DNA from: Bacteroidota bacterium
GTDB taxonomy: Bacteria > Bacteroidota > Ignavibacteria > UBA10030 > UBA8401
Direction of reading: 5' to 3'
Assembly: GCA_008933835.1 (NCBI GenBank)
Contig: WBUG01000007.1
Span: 17,517-81,516, forward strand
Length of the DNA stretch: 64,000 nt
The notes under the pieces are model-generated. The model had not been told where the DNA came from, ran no database searches, and was given only the letters and a program-made list of their open reading frames with translations. The number at the start of each line of letters is the position of its first letter. The first letter of the stretch is position 1. This document shows, one piece after another, positions 28,904-38,968 of this stretch. The position numbers were made by a program, and so were the translations under genes.

Positions 28904-31282
28904 ATGCGCTGTGTTCTCCCTCTGTTCGCCGCCGTCCTGCTGGCGCCGGCTCAGCCCCCCTTCACCCGCATCACGGATCCCGCCCATCCCGTCGCGGCCG
29001 ATGCGGCCGCCGGACGGTACGCCGGCGCCGCCTGGGTCGATGTGAACGGCGACGGCCTGCCGGACCTCTTCCGGAACCGCACCGCGCTCTTCCTGAACGC
29101 CGGGAGCGGACAGTTCTCCGTATCCTCTTCGGACATCGGCCAAGGCTTGCGGCAGACCCAGGGAAGCGGCAGCAGTTGGGCCGACTTCGACAATGATGGT
29201 GATCTTGATTGCTTCATTTCCGGCGGATCTTCGGCGTTGTATCGCAACGATGGCGGCACGTTCACCCGCATCACCGCAGGCGTCATCGGCGATGCGGCGG
29301 CCAACGCCGGATGGGCGTGCGCCTGGGGGGACTACGACAACGACGGCTTCGTAGACCTCGTCATCACGTTCCCCAACGGCTTCGTCGGTGTCCCCAACGG
29401 GCCGCTACCGAATCACCTCCTCCGGAACGAAGGGAACGGCACCTTCCGCCGCGTCCTCACCACGGACGTCACTGCGGGTCTGGCACCCTACACCGTCGCT
29501 TCCTGGATCGATGACGACCGTGACGGCGATCTGGACCTGTATATCGGCAGCGGACCCGCCGGCTCCGTCGCCAAGGATTTCCTCTACCGCAATCTGCTCA
29601 CCGAGACCGGAACGGCGCACCTGCAGCGCATCACGGCCGGCACGCTCGCGAACGATCTCGTGGACGGTCAGGTGTGGAACTTCATCGACTATGACAACGA
29701 CGGGGACCTGGACGCCTATCTCACCAATTACGGCGGATCGAACAACAATCTGTACCGGAACGATGGCGGCGTGTTCACGAAACTGACCGCAGCCGCAGCG
29801 GGACCCATCGTGAGCGGGAACGCCGGCTCGCTGTCGAACGTGTGGGAGGACTTCGACAACGATGGGGACATCGACTGCTTCGTGACGAGGGATGCCGGCA
29901 CCTCCCTGTTCTACCGGAACAACGGCGACGGCACGTTCGCCCGCATCGACACGTCCGCGGTCGCGCAGGTGAACGCGCCGCATATCGGCGCTGCGGCGGC
30001 GGACTACGACAATGACGGCGATATGGACCTGTACGTCACCGCCCACCAAGGCGCCAACGAACTCTACCGCAACGACCTCCCGCCCGGACGCGGATGGCTG
30101 AAGTTCTCCCTCACCGGTACGCTCTCCAACCGTGCCGCCATCGGTGCGGTGGTGCGGGTGAAGGCGGTCATCGGCGGCACGCCGTACTGGCAGGAACGGA
30201 CCGTCTCTGCGCAGAACTCGTTCAACGGACATTCCAGCTTCACGCTGCACATGGGTCTCGGCGACGCGGCGCAAGCCGACTCCGTCCGCGTTCTCTGGCC
30301 GTCGGGGTTCGATACGGTGCTGACCGCCGTGGCGAAGGACCAGACCATCGCACTCACCGAATCGGTTCCGGCGCACACGCTCCGGGCACGCTTCACGTAC
30401 GACATCGTGACGGAGCAGGTACCGTTCACGGTGCACTTCACCGACCTCTCCTTCGCCGCTCCGGGTTCGTCCCCCGTGTCCTATGCGTGGGACTTCGACG
30501 GCGACGGCGTGACCGACGCAGGAACATCGTCGCCGGCTTGGACCTATACGACGCCGGGAACGTACACCGTCCGCCTTGTGATCACGGACGGCACGGCGAG
30601 CGATACGGTGCGCCGAACGGCGGCCGTCGCGGCGCTGCCGTCCGCTCCGGTCCTCCTGTTCGACGCGTCGCCGGTCACGCTGGGCACGGTGAGCGCATTG
30701 GCGGCCTTTGCGGATACCGTGTTCATGGTACGCAACGAAGGAAAAGCGGGCGATACGCTCCAGTTCGAACTCTCATACGGCAACGTGAAGCCCGATAGCG
30801 CTCTTCTCCTGCTCCCCGTGTCCGCGTTCATCGGTCCCAACGATTCGGCCACCGTCACCCTTCGCATCTTCCCGCAACGCATCGTGCGGGTCTTCAACAA
30901 CACCTACGGCCCGAAACTCCGCATCCGGTCGGCGCATGCCGGAACGGTCCTCTTCGAGAAGGCGGTCACCTTTCGGATGGGGGACCTGCAGTCGGCGCGC
31001 CCGGGACCGGCCGCGCCGGCCGAATACCGGCTGGAGCAGAACCGTCCGAACCCGTTCAATCCCTCCACCGTCATACGATTCTCGCTGAAAGAATCAGGTC
31101 CGGTGCGGATACGGCTCTACACGGTGCTCGGGGAGGAAGTGGAGACGGTGGTGGAGGAGGAAATGCCGGCGGGAGACCATTCGGTTCGTTACGACGCCGC
31201 CCGTCTCGCGAGCGGCGTGTACCTCTACCGGCTGACGGCGGGGGACTTCACCGCCGTACGTCGGATGGTGCTGGTGCGATGA
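28904..31282 (+). CDS. Secreted FG-GAP/VCBS - ASPIC/UnbV - PKD protein with T9SS sorting domain
   Basis: A 792-residue exported protein. A signal peptide (1-18) is followed by about seven FG-GAP/VCBS repeats carrying Ca-binding loops such as DVNGDGLPD, DFDNDGDLD and DYDNDGDMD (25-390), forming a propeller. An ASPIC/UnbV (CRTAC) domain comes next (about 395-490), then a PKD domain (about 500-590, YAWDFDGDGVTD), and a C-terminal sorting domain from about 705 (NRPNPFNPSTVIRFSLKESG ... ASGVYLYRLTAGDF). It is probably attached to or released from the cell surface by T9SS; its adhesive or glycan-binding role is a guess. The start ATG at 28904 has AAAGGAG upstream. Confidence 0.88.
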   Translation: MRCVLPLFAAVLLAPAQPPFTRITDPAHPVAADAAAGRYAGAAWVDVNGDGLPDLFRNRTALFLNAGSGQFSVSSSDIGQGLRQTQGSGSSWADFDNDGDLDCFISGGSSALYRNDGGTFTRITAGVIGDAAANAGWACAWGDYDNDGFVDLVITFPNGFVGVPNGPLPNHLLRNEGNGTFRRVLTTDVTAGLAPYTVASWIDDDRDGDLDLYIGSGPAGSVAKDFLYRNLLTETGTAHLQRITAGTLANDLVDGQVWNFIDYDNDGDLDAYLTNYGGSNNNLYRNDGGVFTKLTAAAAGPIVSGNAGSLSNVWEDFDNDGDIDCFVTRDAGTSLFYRNNGDGTFARIDTSAVAQVNAPHIGAAAADYDNDGDMDLYVTAHQGANELYRNDLPPGRGWLKFSLTGTLSNRAAIGAVVRVKAVIGGTPYWQERTVSAQNSFNGHSSFTLHMGLGDAAQADSVRVLWPSGFDTVLTAVAKDQTIALTESVPAHTLRARFTYDIVTEQVPFTVHFTDLSFAAPGSSPVSYAWDFDGDGVTDAGTSSPAWTYTTPGTYTVRLVITDGTASDTVRRTAAVAALPSAPVLLFDASPVTLGTVSALAAFADTVFMVRNEGKAGDTLQFELSYGNVKPDSALLLLPVSAFIGPNDSATVTLRIFPQRIVRVFNNTYGPKLRIRSAHAGTVLFEKAVTFRMGDLQSARPGPAAPAEYRLEQNRPNPFNPSTVIRFSLKESGPVRIRLYTVLGEEVETVVEEEMPAGDHSVRYDAARLASGVYLYRLTAGDFTAVRRMVLVR

Positions 31283-31294
31283 GGCGCGGGGGCG

Positions 31295-31320
31295 GACGGA
31301 GGGGCGCCCCGCACTCCGTC
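31295..31320. terminator. Inverted repeat between convergent cargo genes
   Basis: GACGGAG / CTCCGTC with an inner GGGGCGCCCC palindrome, in the 36-base gap between two convergent genes and touching the stop of the minus-strand gene. It is a plausible shared terminator without a T tract. Confidence 0.45.
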
Positions 31321-34300
31321 ACTTCAGCAGGAGCATCTTCTTCGTCTGGATGATGCCATTGGAACGGAGCGTGTAGAAATAGACGCCGCTGGAGAGCCGG
31401 TCCGCCGAGAACCGCACCGAATGCTCTCCGGCCTCCAAGGGGCCGTCCGCCAGGCGCGACACTTCATGGCCGAGGATGTTCGTCACGGTCAGGACGGTGT
31501 ACCCGCGTGCCGGGAGCGCGAACCGGATGACGGCGGAGGCGTTGAACGGATTGGGGTACGCGTCGAACAGCGCGAACCGCTGCGGCAGCGGCGCCCGTTC
31601 CGGCTCCACCGGCAGCGGCGACGACACCCCGGCCAGCGTCACCAGATGCAGTGCACCAGAATCGGAGAACGCACCGGGATGCGCCTGATAGGGGGTCTGA
31701 AGGAAGCCGATCTGCAGCGTCCCTTCCGGATCGAACGATGCGGACGTCGGACGCTGGATGTCGGTCGTGAAGTGCAGGAACGACGGGGGGCTCCAGGTGC
31801 GCTGGGCGACCGGCGCCGTGGCGATGACCAGCGCGCTCCCCTCGTTCCACACCAGCGCCATCGTGTCCTTCCCCGCGGCGAACACACCCTTCGCGAATCC
31901 CAATCCCGCCCTCGGCAGCCACACTTCCTGCGATGAAGACACCGCACCGTAGCTCCCCACCACCGAGGTATCGCGCAGCCAGACGATCACCGGCGTACCG
32001 TCGTACGCGTACGCTGCGCGGACGCCGTGTTCCATCACCGCATTGTCCGTCACGCGGACCTCGCTCCCCCAGACACCGCCGCTCCGTTTGAGGGCGAACA
32101 CGTCCCAGTCCCCGCCGCTCGAGAGGTCTCCATGCATGTCCTTCGACAGCGCGATGACCGCCGTCGCCGCGTCGTGCACGGCGAAGTCCCACTGGAAGGC
32201 CTTCGACTGCGCCGCCGACAGCGTATCGACGGAGGACCATCCCGCGCCGGTCCACTGTCTCGCGACGGCGAACCGGACCGGGTCCGCATCGGTGCCGAAG
32301 AGGTTCTGTCCGCTCCCGGTCTGCCAGGCGAGCATCACCGTACCGTCCTTGCCCCGGGCGAGGCGCGGCAGCAAGTCGGCGCGGTCCGGCCAGCCCAGCG
32401 TCTGCTGAGCTATGACCGTTCCGGTCGACGTCGAAACGGCCGCGGTGCGGACGTCCATGGACGCGGAGACGGTCACGGCGTACTGGAGAGAATCGGGGAA
32501 GGGTTGCGCGAGGGAGCTCCGCTCCCAGCTCACGATGACCGTCCCGGCACCGTCCACTGCCACCGTCGGATTCCGGTCGACGGCATCGTCCGCCGTCAGC
32601 GCGAGCGGTTCCGTCCAGGCCGTACCGTTGAACAGCTTCACCGCGATGTCGCTCACCCGTTTTCCGCCGCTCGTTCGGTACGTGGTCCAGACGAACGCTT
32701 TGACACCGCCGGGTCCCGTCGCGTAGTCCGGGCGAGCGTTCCAAGCGATGTTCACGGCGACCGTGGTGTCGGGACCGGCCGCCGGCAGCGACACGGCGCG
32801 GTACGGAGCGTCCGGTCGGCGCACGGCGCGTTCGGAACGCTCCGGCGCGTCACCGGAGGCGAGCAGCAGCGACGGGAAGGTCCACGTCTTCGACGAACCG
32901 GTGATGTCCTCGTAGATGGTGAGGGAGAGCGAAGGGGTGACGCTGGTGACGGAGAATGACGGGACGTCGAACGCGAACGCCAGCTGGCCGTTCCCGCGGG
33001 CGTGGAACGGCACGAGGTCCAGGAAGGGACGCAGGGCGAGCGTCGCGCCGCCGCTCCCACCGGTGATCGCGATCCCGTCCGTCAGCGTGGCGGTGCCGGT
33101 GATCTCCCCCGAGAGCGTCGCGCCGATCCGAAGCGAGTGCGAGACGGCGTTCGCCATCTGACACAGCTGTTCGATGCCGGGAACGGGGGGACACGGAACG
33201 GTGCCGAAACTGAAGCCGTACGTGTAGTCCTTCGCCACGCTCGCGGTGAGCGAGAGCGTTCCGCTTACGTCGACGCCGTCGCATCCCGCGAACGCGGTGT
33301 GCGCGGTACCGGTGACGGCGACGCGGGTGCGGAAGTCGCCGATGTCGAACGCGGCGTCCGCTTCGACCGGCTCCGAATCGCCGGGGATGTGCAGCGTGGC
33401 GGTGAACGAGGGGGCGCCGGCGAACGAGAGCGCGAGTCCGCCGATGAACGCCATCGACGGCGGTACGCCCATCGCCGCCGCCGCGCCCGGGACGTCGGGG
33501 AACGTCTCGGTGCGAGTGTAGTGCATGTGACCGTTACCGCAGGAGGCGGTCACCGGTTCGAGCCAGGACGGTACCGGCGTGCCGCAGAACTGATGCTGGT
33601 TGAGTCCCGCGGCGGTCTGTCCGATGCAGTCCGTGAGGGACCAGGTGAGCGTGTTCATCCCGGTCACCGTCTGGTTCATGTTGTACTCCACGGTGGCGAT
33701 GTCCCCCTGGATGGTACCCGGTTTCTGTTGACCGTTCAGCGAGAAGAGGATCTCCCCCTCCTTCGGCAGGCTCTTCCAGTCGATGTGCACGATGTACGTG
33801 TTGCTGGCGTACGACACGCCGCTGAAGAGCGGCGGTGCGCATTGTTCGGTGAGCCGGATGACGGAGGGGACCATCCCCCGGTTCAGCGCATACGACGAAG
33901 TGTTCCCCGTCGGACCGGTCTGCAGCACCGTCAGTTTCGTGCAGGCCATGGAGCGGACGCCGATGTTCACGGCGAAGCGTCCCTGTCCGTCCGCCGTACC
34001 GCGCTGCATCCATTGCTTCCCTTCCCCCTCGGACCGGAGAAGGTCGTGGAGCCCGTAGACGTCGATGAGCGCGCCGGACACACCGGTCCCGTACACGACC
34101 ACTTCTCCGCTTTCGGGGATGATGCCGAGGCTGTCGATGACCGCGGGCTGGATGCCGCCGTGTACGGACGGCTGCAACAGAACGCCCGGCTGGGCGTTGT
34201 GGTACTGCCGGTTCCGGCGGAAGGTGTTCCGCATCGGCAGATGGCCGGGCGAGGCCTGCACCAGGATCCCCTGCAACGGGTGGTACGCGATGACGTTGGA

Positions 34301-35512
34301 GTCCGCATCGGAGCCCACCGGCGAGCCGATGACGTTGTCGTGCGCGTTCCCGGCGAGCTGCACGCCGTTCGCGCCGTTGGGGAACGGCGCTTCGGAGCGG
34401 TTGACGCCGATGAAGTTGTTCTTCACGACCGTGTTCGACGACGCTGTGACGGGGTCGTCCGCTCCGGTGATGAGCACGCCGCTGCCGCCGTTTCCGGCGA
34501 TGACGTTCCGCTCGATGACCGTGTTCGCCGCGCCGGTCACGCTGATGCCGTGACCTCCGTTCGGCCTCGGCGAGTTCTCCGCTCCGTTCAATCCGACCGT
34601 GTTGTCCCGGACGAGGTTCCCGTCCGACTGCTGTACGACGATGCCGTCGCCGGTGTTTCCGGAGACGATGTTCCCTTCGATGGTGTTGCTCCCCCCTCCC
34701 TCGTCACCCGTGACGAGGATGCCCGAGGAGTTCGGTGCGGGCGTGCCGGACGGCGAAACTCCGATGCGGTTTCCGGTGACGGTGTTGAAGGAACCGCCGA
34801 CGACGATGCCCCCCGCCTTCGCTCCCGTCACGGCGGTCTGCTGTACCGTATTGTCGTTGCCGCCCACGGTGATGCCCGCCCCCGCCGCGGTGGTGAAGGC
34901 GATCGTGCTGCGCGTGACGGTGTTGCCGTCGTCGTTCAATCCGACCGTTCCGTTCGTCACGCTGACGCTGTCCATCGTGCTTCCGAGTTCCAGTGCGATG
35001 CCGCCCCCGGCGACACCGAAGAGCGGATTGAAAAGGACGGTGGAGTTCTGGATCACGGAATGGTAGAGGGTCAGTTCGCCGTCGGTGATGTCGCTGCCGG
35101 TGATGGTGCCCTCCTCGATGCGGATCTCTCCGCGCGTCGCGAACGCGATCTTGCCCCCTTCGATGACAGAACCGGGATGCGGCGCGAGCACGAGCCCCGC
35201 CGGCAGCGAGACGAGCGGTACGGCGAACGTGAGGTGCACCGGCACGGCGTCGACGCCCAGTTCCACCGCCATGTTGTCCGCCTCTTCGATCGCCGCGGTG
35301 ATCGTGCACTCTCCGTTCGCATCGGCGCATACGCCGTCCGCCGCTTCGTTCTCTGTCGTGGCGGGATTGTCGTACGCCGCCGTCGCACCGGAAGCGTTCA
35401 CGACGAAAGAGACCGCGGCTCGCTTCATCGGAGCCTGTTTCTTCCGCTGCGGCTGCGCGTCCGCTCCTACAACGGCGAGGATGAAGGAGAGCGCGAGGAC
35501 GATCCTATTCAT
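31319..35512 (-). CDS. Large right-handed beta-helix surface protein with T9SS sorting domain
   Basis: A 1397-residue exported protein. A signal peptide (1-19) is followed by a CSLREAI-like opening (DGVCADANGECTITAAIEEAD) and a right-handed parallel beta-helix of PbH1-like turns to about residue 470 (NTVTGNRIGVSPSG, NTIEGNIVSGNTGDG, NLVRDNTVGLNG). The middle is made of beta-rich domains of unknown type, then beta-propeller-like stretches (PTVAVDGAGTVIVSWERS), and a T9SS C-terminal domain from about 1310 (DAYPNPFNASAVIRFALP ... SSGVYFYTLRSNG). Such helices bind or cleave polysaccharides or act in adhesion; no catalytic residues were identified. It is a single gene, convergent with the FG-GAP gene. 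Confidence 0.85.
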   Translation of the reverse strand: MNRIVLALSFILAVVGADAQPQRKKQAPMKRAAVSFVVNASGATAAYDNPATTENEAADGVCADANGECTITAAIEEADNMAVELGVDAVPVHLTFAVPLVSLPAGLVLAPHPGSVIEGGKIAFATRGEIRIEEGTITGSDITDGELTLYHSVIQNSTVLFNPLFGVAGGGIALELGSTMDSVSVTNGTVGLNDDGNTVTRSTIAFTTAAGAGITVGGNDNTVQQTAVTGAKAGGIVVGGSFNTVTGNRIGVSPSGTPAPNSSGILVTGDEGGGSNTIEGNIVSGNTGDGIVVQQSDGNLVRDNTVGLNGAENSPRPNGGHGISVTGAANTVIERNVIAGNGGSGVLITGADDPVTASSNTVVKNNFIGVNRSEAPFPNGANGVQLAGNAHDNVIGSPVGSDADSNVIAYHPLQGILVQASPGHLPMRNTFRRNRQYHNAQPGVLLQPSVHGGIQPAVIDSLGIIPESGEVVVYGTGVSGALIDVYGLHDLLRSEGEGKQWMQRGTADGQGRFAVNIGVRSMACTKLTVLQTGPTGNTSSYALNRGMVPSVIRLTEQCAPPLFSGVSYASNTYIVHIDWKSLPKEGEILFSLNGQQKPGTIQGDIATVEYNMNQTVTGMNTLTWSLTDCIGQTAAGLNQHQFCGTPVPSWLEPVTASCGNGHMHYTRTETFPDVPGAAAAMGVPPSMAFIGGLALSFAGAPSFTATLHIPGDSEPVEADAAFDIGDFRTRVAVTGTAHTAFAGCDGVDVSGTLSLTASVAKDYTYGFSFGTVPCPPVPGIEQLCQMANAVSHSLRIGATLSGEITGTATLTDGIAITGGSGGATLALRPFLDLVPFHARGNGQLAFAFDVPSFSVTSVTPSLSLTIYEDITGSSKTWTFPSLLLASGDAPERSERAVRRPDAPYRAVSLPAAGPDTTVAVNIAWNARPDYATGPGGVKAFVWTTYRTSGGKRVSDIAVKLFNGTAWTEPLALTADDAVDRNPTVAVDGAGTVIVSWERSSLAQPFPDSLQYAVTVSASMDVRTAAVSTSTGTVIAQQTLGWPDRADLLPRLARGKDGTVMLAWQTGSGQNLFGTDADPVRFAVARQWTGAGWSSVDTLSAAQSKAFQWDFAVHDAATAVIALSKDMHGDLSSGGDWDVFALKRSGGVWGSEVRVTDNAVMEHGVRAAYAYDGTPVIVWLRDTSVVGSYGAVSSSQEVWLPRAGLGFAKGVFAAGKDTMALVWNEGSALVIATAPVAQRTWSPPSFLHFTTDIQRPTSASFDPEGTLQIGFLQTPYQAHPGAFSDSGALHLVTLAGVSSPLPVEPERAPLPQRFALFDAYPNPFNASAVIRFALPARGYTVLTVTNILGHEVSRLADGPLEAGEHSVRFSADRLSSGVYFYTLRSNGIIQTKKMLLLK

Positions 35513-35671
35513 GACATTCTCGTCTTGTTTTTGGTGTGGGAATATACGACACGACGATACCCATTCCTAGCCGGCGGTGTCATAAAACACACCGAAACAG
35601 GATAAGATGGTATGATTTTTCGGCTTGAATCCTTCTTGATGAATCCCCATCTTGCACCCGAAAGGAACGCC

Positions 35672-36334
35672 ATGTCCATCAACATCATCATCACCGGCGT
35701 CACCGGCATGGTGGGCGAGGGAGTGCTGCTCGCCGCGCTCGAACGGCCGGACGTCGCCTCCATCCTCATCCTCGGCCGCCGGCCGTCGGGGTTCGCGCAT
35801 CCGAAGGTGAAGGAGCTGGTCCATGCGGACCTGTTCGACCTCTCCTCCGTTGAAGAACAGCTGCGCGGATTCGACGCATGCTTCTTCTGTCTCGGCACCA
35901 CCTCCGTCGGGAAGAAGGAGGAGGAGTACCGCCGCACCACGTACGACCTGACGATGCACGTCGCCGCGACGCTCGCGCGCCTCACTACGGCGATGACCTT
36001 CTGCTACGTGTCGGGGGAAGGGACGGACGGAACGGAACAGGGACGCATCGCCTGGGCGCGGGTGAAGGGAAAGACGGAGAACGACCTGCGGCGGCTGCCG
36101 TTCAAGGGGGCGTACAGTTTCCGGCCGGGATTCATCCGTCCGCTGCCCGGACAGAAGAACACGTACCCCTTCGCGAAGCCGCTCGGCGCGCTCTATCCGC
36201 TCCTGAAGCGGCTCCTGCCCGGACATCTCTGCACGGTGGAGGACCTCGCCGCCGCGATGGTCGGCGTGACACAGCGTGGATACCATACGCCCGTGCTCGG
36301 GAACCGGGAGATCGATTCGTTCCGGGGCCGCTGA
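35672..36334 (+). CDS. NAD(P)-binding Rossmann-fold protein (SDR-like, NmrA/epimerase type)
   Basis: A 220-residue protein that opens with a dinucleotide-binding motif, ITGVTGMVGEGVLLAAL, and keeps the short-chain-dehydrogenase layout (DACFFCLGTT; FCYVSGEGTDGTEQGRIAWARVKGKTE, with a Tyr-less but Lys-containing site; YSFRPGFIRP). Relatives are annotated as NAD-dependent epimerase/dehydratase or HTATIP2-like oxidoreductases. The usual YxxxK is replaced by W-ARVKGK, so catalysis may differ. AAAGGAA precedes the ATG at 35672. Confidence 0.82.
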   Translation: MSINIIITGVTGMVGEGVLLAALERPDVASILILGRRPSGFAHPKVKELVHADLFDLSSVEEQLRGFDACFFCLGTTSVGKKEEEYRRTTYDLTMHVAATLARLTTAMTFCYVSGEGTDGTEQGRIAWARVKGKTENDLRRLPFKGAYSFRPGFIRPLPGQKNTYPFAKPLGALYPLLKRLLPGHLCTVEDLAAAMVGVTQRGYHTPVLGNREIDSFRGR

Positions 36335-36393
36335 ACCGCCGCGCGTAACGAGACAACGCATTCGAACTGATCTTTCATCAACGAGGGGACACC

Positions 36394-36849
36394 ATGCAAT
36401 CCAAGGCCGCCACACCGGACGAGTACATGGCCGAGCTTCCGGAGGACCGGAAGGCCGCGGTGAAGAAACTCCGCACGGTCATCAAGAAGAACCTGCCGAA
36501 GGGGTTCAAGGAGCAGATGAACTACGGCATGCTGGGGTACGTGGTGCCGCTCTCGCTGTATCCGGACGGCTACCACTGCGCCGTGAACGCGCCGCTCCCC
36601 TTCATGAACGTGGCGTCGCAGAAGAACGCCATCTCGGTCTACCACATGGGCATCTATGCGGACAAGGGACTGATGGCGTGGTTCACGGCGGAGTTCAAGA
36701 AGCGGTCGAAGAAGAGGCTGGACATGGGGAAGAGCTGCATCCGCTTCGCGTCGCCGGACGACATCCCCTACGACCTCATCGGCGAACTGGCGGCGAAGAT
36801 GACGCCGCAGCAGTGGATAGCCATCTACGAGAAGAACTATAAGAGATGA
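36394..36849 (+). CDS. DUF1801 family protein
   Basis: A 151-residue cytoplasmic protein with the DUF1801 core (AELPEDRKAAVKKLRTVIKK; QMNYGMLGYVVPLS; ISVYHMGIY; KSCIRFASPDDIPYDLI). The family fold resembles a small alpha/beta protein of unknown function. GAGGGGACACC lies before the ATG. It is 59 bases behind the Rossmann-fold gene and ends before a strong terminator. Confidence 0.88.
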   Translation: MQSKAATPDEYMAELPEDRKAAVKKLRTVIKKNLPKGFKEQMNYGMLGYVVPLSLYPDGYHCAVNAPLPFMNVASQKNAISVYHMGIYADKGLMAWFTAEFKKRSKKRLDMGKSCIRFASPDDIPYDLIGELAAKMTPQQWIAIYEKNYKR

Positions 36850-36925
36850 CCCCGCGTCCGCAAGCATACGACGGTACGCGGTCGACCTGAGCATTCTCCC
36901 TGCATTCGGACATTCTCAAAAAGAG

Positions 36926-36962
36926 AATCCCCGTCGTCCATCGGACAACGGGGATTTTTTTC
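36926..36962 (+). terminator. Rho-independent terminator after the DUF1801 gene
   Basis: AATCCCCGT pairs with ACGGGGATT, with an inner GTCC/GGAC stem, followed by a run of T (36955-36961). It shares the ATCCCCGT core with the terminators at 12612 and 44403. Confidence 0.8.
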
Positions 36963-37075
36963 TCTCGTCGGCGAGTGCGATTCGGATGATGATCGTACTC
37001 TCAACATCCGGTCTTTCGATCATCCAATCAACCGATGATCCGATCGCTCACTTTCTTTCCGCGCTGTTCTCTCCG

Positions 37076-37516
37076 CTACTTCAATACATCCGTTCCCATA
37101 TAGACCAGCTTCACCCCCGCCTGCTTGGCGTACTCGGTGATGCGTTCGTCGCGGTAGAACTCCTTGTAGTGGATCTTGGTGATGCCGGCGTTGGCGATGA
37201 GCTTAAAGCAGGTGAGGCAGGGGGAGGCGGTGACGTAGATCTCGGACTGGTCGATGCCGACGCCGTGCTTGGCCGCCTGCGCGACGGCGTTCGCTTCGGC
37301 GTGCACGGTGCGGACGCAATGGCCGTTCTCCATGTCGTGGTCCGCGTCGTCGCAGTGCGGCGCGCCCCGCAGGCTTCCGTTGTAGCCGGTGGAGAGGATG
37401 GTCTTGTCCCGCACGATCACCGCCCCCACGTGCTTGCGGCCGCAGGTGCTGCGGGTCGCCACCTGTTCGGCGATGTTCATGAAGTACTCGTGCCAGGATA
37501 CGCGTCGGTCGGACAT
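37076..37516 (-). CDS. dCMP deaminase family protein (ComEB-like)
   Basis: A 146-residue zinc deaminase. It has the catalytic HAEANAV motif (HxE, near residue 72) and PCLTCFKLIANAG (PCxxC zinc ligands), with an extra zinc site suggested by C25 and CDD..H in the GYNGSLRGAPHCDD region, typical of dCMP deaminases. It converts dCMP to dUMP for dTTP synthesis. It is downstream of the carboxypeptidase gene on the same strand (49-base gap) and may be co-transcribed. Confidence 0.93.
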   Translation of the reverse strand: MSDRRVSWHEYFMNIAEQVATRSTCGRKHVGAVIVRDKTILSTGYNGSLRGAPHCDDADHDMENGHCVRTVHAEANAVAQAAKHGVGIDQSEIYVTASPCLTCFKLIANAGITKIHYKEFYRDERITEYAKQAGVKLVYMGTDVLK

Positions 37517-37565
37517 GGTTTCTTTCCTCGTTGTTCGTTTCGTTCGGTTCGTCGTACGGGTCCGG

Positions 37566-38789
37566 TCACTTCATCAGCATCATCTTCACCGCTTCGCTCC
37601 TCCCCGCCGCCGAAAGCCGCGCGACGTAGAGTCCGCTCGGCAGTCCCGCCGCGTCGAACCGCGCGGTGTGCCGCCCCGCCGCGACGTTCCCCCGCACGAG
37701 CACCGCGCTCTCGCGGCCCAGCAGGTCGTACACGGTCAGCGTGACGGGCCCTTCCTTCTCCATCGTGTACGGGATGACGGTCGACGGATTGAAGGGATTC
37801 GGGTAGTTCTGTCCGAGCGAAAAGTCCCGCGGATCCATCCCGGACGCATCGGCGAAGATCCCCGTGATGGCGGTGGTGTCCTGCAGGTACGCGTCCACCC
37901 CCTTCAGGATGGCGAGCGCGGTGCTGTCGAACTTCCCGGCCGCGGCGCAGTTGCCGTCCTCGTACGTCAGCGCCATGATCTTCTCCTGGTGATTGAGCCA
38001 GCACCAGCTTTCGGGGTACTGGAGCGCGGGGCCGGTCTTCCAGCTCACCATGTACGTGGAGGGTTCGATGGCGCCGGGGAAGAAGGAGCGGACGTAGCCG
38101 ATGAACCGCTCCTGCATCGCCGCGAAGAGAGGCGACGTGCCGGCGGCGGCGTGGAAGACGAAGTACCGCCTGCAGGCGTACGCCGAGTGCATGTTGAGCA
38201 TCACCGCCATCGGATTCGGCATCGCCATGTACTTCTGGAACTGCGCGCGGAGCACGAGCACCTCCGGCTGCGGATTGGCCGCGTTCCAGTTGCTCTCGAT
38301 GTCGACGCCGTTCGCGTTCTCCCGGTCGTACGTTCCCCCCAGCTCCACCCCGTCGATGTTGTACATCGGCATGATGTTGAAGACGTACCGCTGCCGCAGC
38401 GTGCGCCCGAGCGTGTCGTCCGCCAGCAGCGCCTTGATCATCTCGTTGGTGACCCACGTCCCCTGCACCTCGTTCGGATGTGTGCGCGCATGCACCCATA
38501 CACGCTTCCGCGCATGGAGCGGGTCGGGCGCCGTGTCCTGGATGGTGACCGTGTACATCGTCCGCAGCTGCACGGTGAGTCCGACGGAGTCGACCGTGAC
38601 GAACGGGCTCTGCCGCCACTGTGTGAGGTCATAAAGGAGCGTGTCGTACCCGTACCCCCAGTTGCCCGATGCGGCAAGAAGGTATTCGAGGGAGGTCGTG
38701 TCGGCGAAACCGCAGGGGTCCGGTTCGGGCCATTGCTGGGCGGACGAAAAGGAGACGGCGATGAGGAGCAGAAAGAGGTACGGTCTCAT
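37566..38789 (-). CDS. Secreted M14 zinc carboxypeptidase with T9SS sorting domain
   Basis: A 407-residue exported peptidase. Signal peptide MRPYLFLLLIAVSFSSAQ. The M14 zinc site is H104-x-x-E107 (ARTHPNEVQG) and H201 (LNMHSA). Substrate-site residues lie in YNIDGVEL and DRENANGVDIESNW, and the catalytic Glu is probably in ALTYEDGNC. A C-terminal sorting domain from about 335 reads GQNYPNPFNPSTVIPYTM ... LPSGLYVARLSAAG. It probably trims peptides at the cell surface. The start at 38789 is chosen for the signal peptide; an upstream ATG in frame would add a non-signal extension. Confidence 0.92.
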   Translation of the reverse strand: MRPYLFLLLIAVSFSSAQQWPEPDPCGFADTTSLEYLLAASGNWGYGYDTLLYDLTQWRQSPFVTVDSVGLTVQLRTMYTVTIQDTAPDPLHARKRVWVHARTHPNEVQGTWVTNEMIKALLADDTLGRTLRQRYVFNIMPMYNIDGVELGGTYDRENANGVDIESNWNAANPQPEVLVLRAQFQKYMAMPNPMAVMLNMHSAYACRRYFVFHAAAGTSPLFAAMQERFIGYVRSFFPGAIEPSTYMVSWKTGPALQYPESWCWLNHQEKIMALTYEDGNCAAAGKFDSTALAILKGVDAYLQDTTAITGIFADASGMDPRDFSLGQNYPNPFNPSTVIPYTMEKEGPVTLTVYDLLGRESAVLVRGNVAAGRHTARFDAAGLPSGLYVARLSAAGRSEAVKMMLMK

Positions 38790-38968
38790 GTCGGTACCGG
38801 TCTGATGGAGAACGGACGCTGTGCGGCAGGAAATGTACAGAATAATCCGCACAAAGGGGAAGAACGAACCGGTGCGGAAGGCGGTTTTTATCCTCCGGTC
38901 CGTCCGGAAAAAGGTGATGTTTCACGCAGAAGAATTCTTTACATTTCAGAAAATTGCGCAGGCCACCC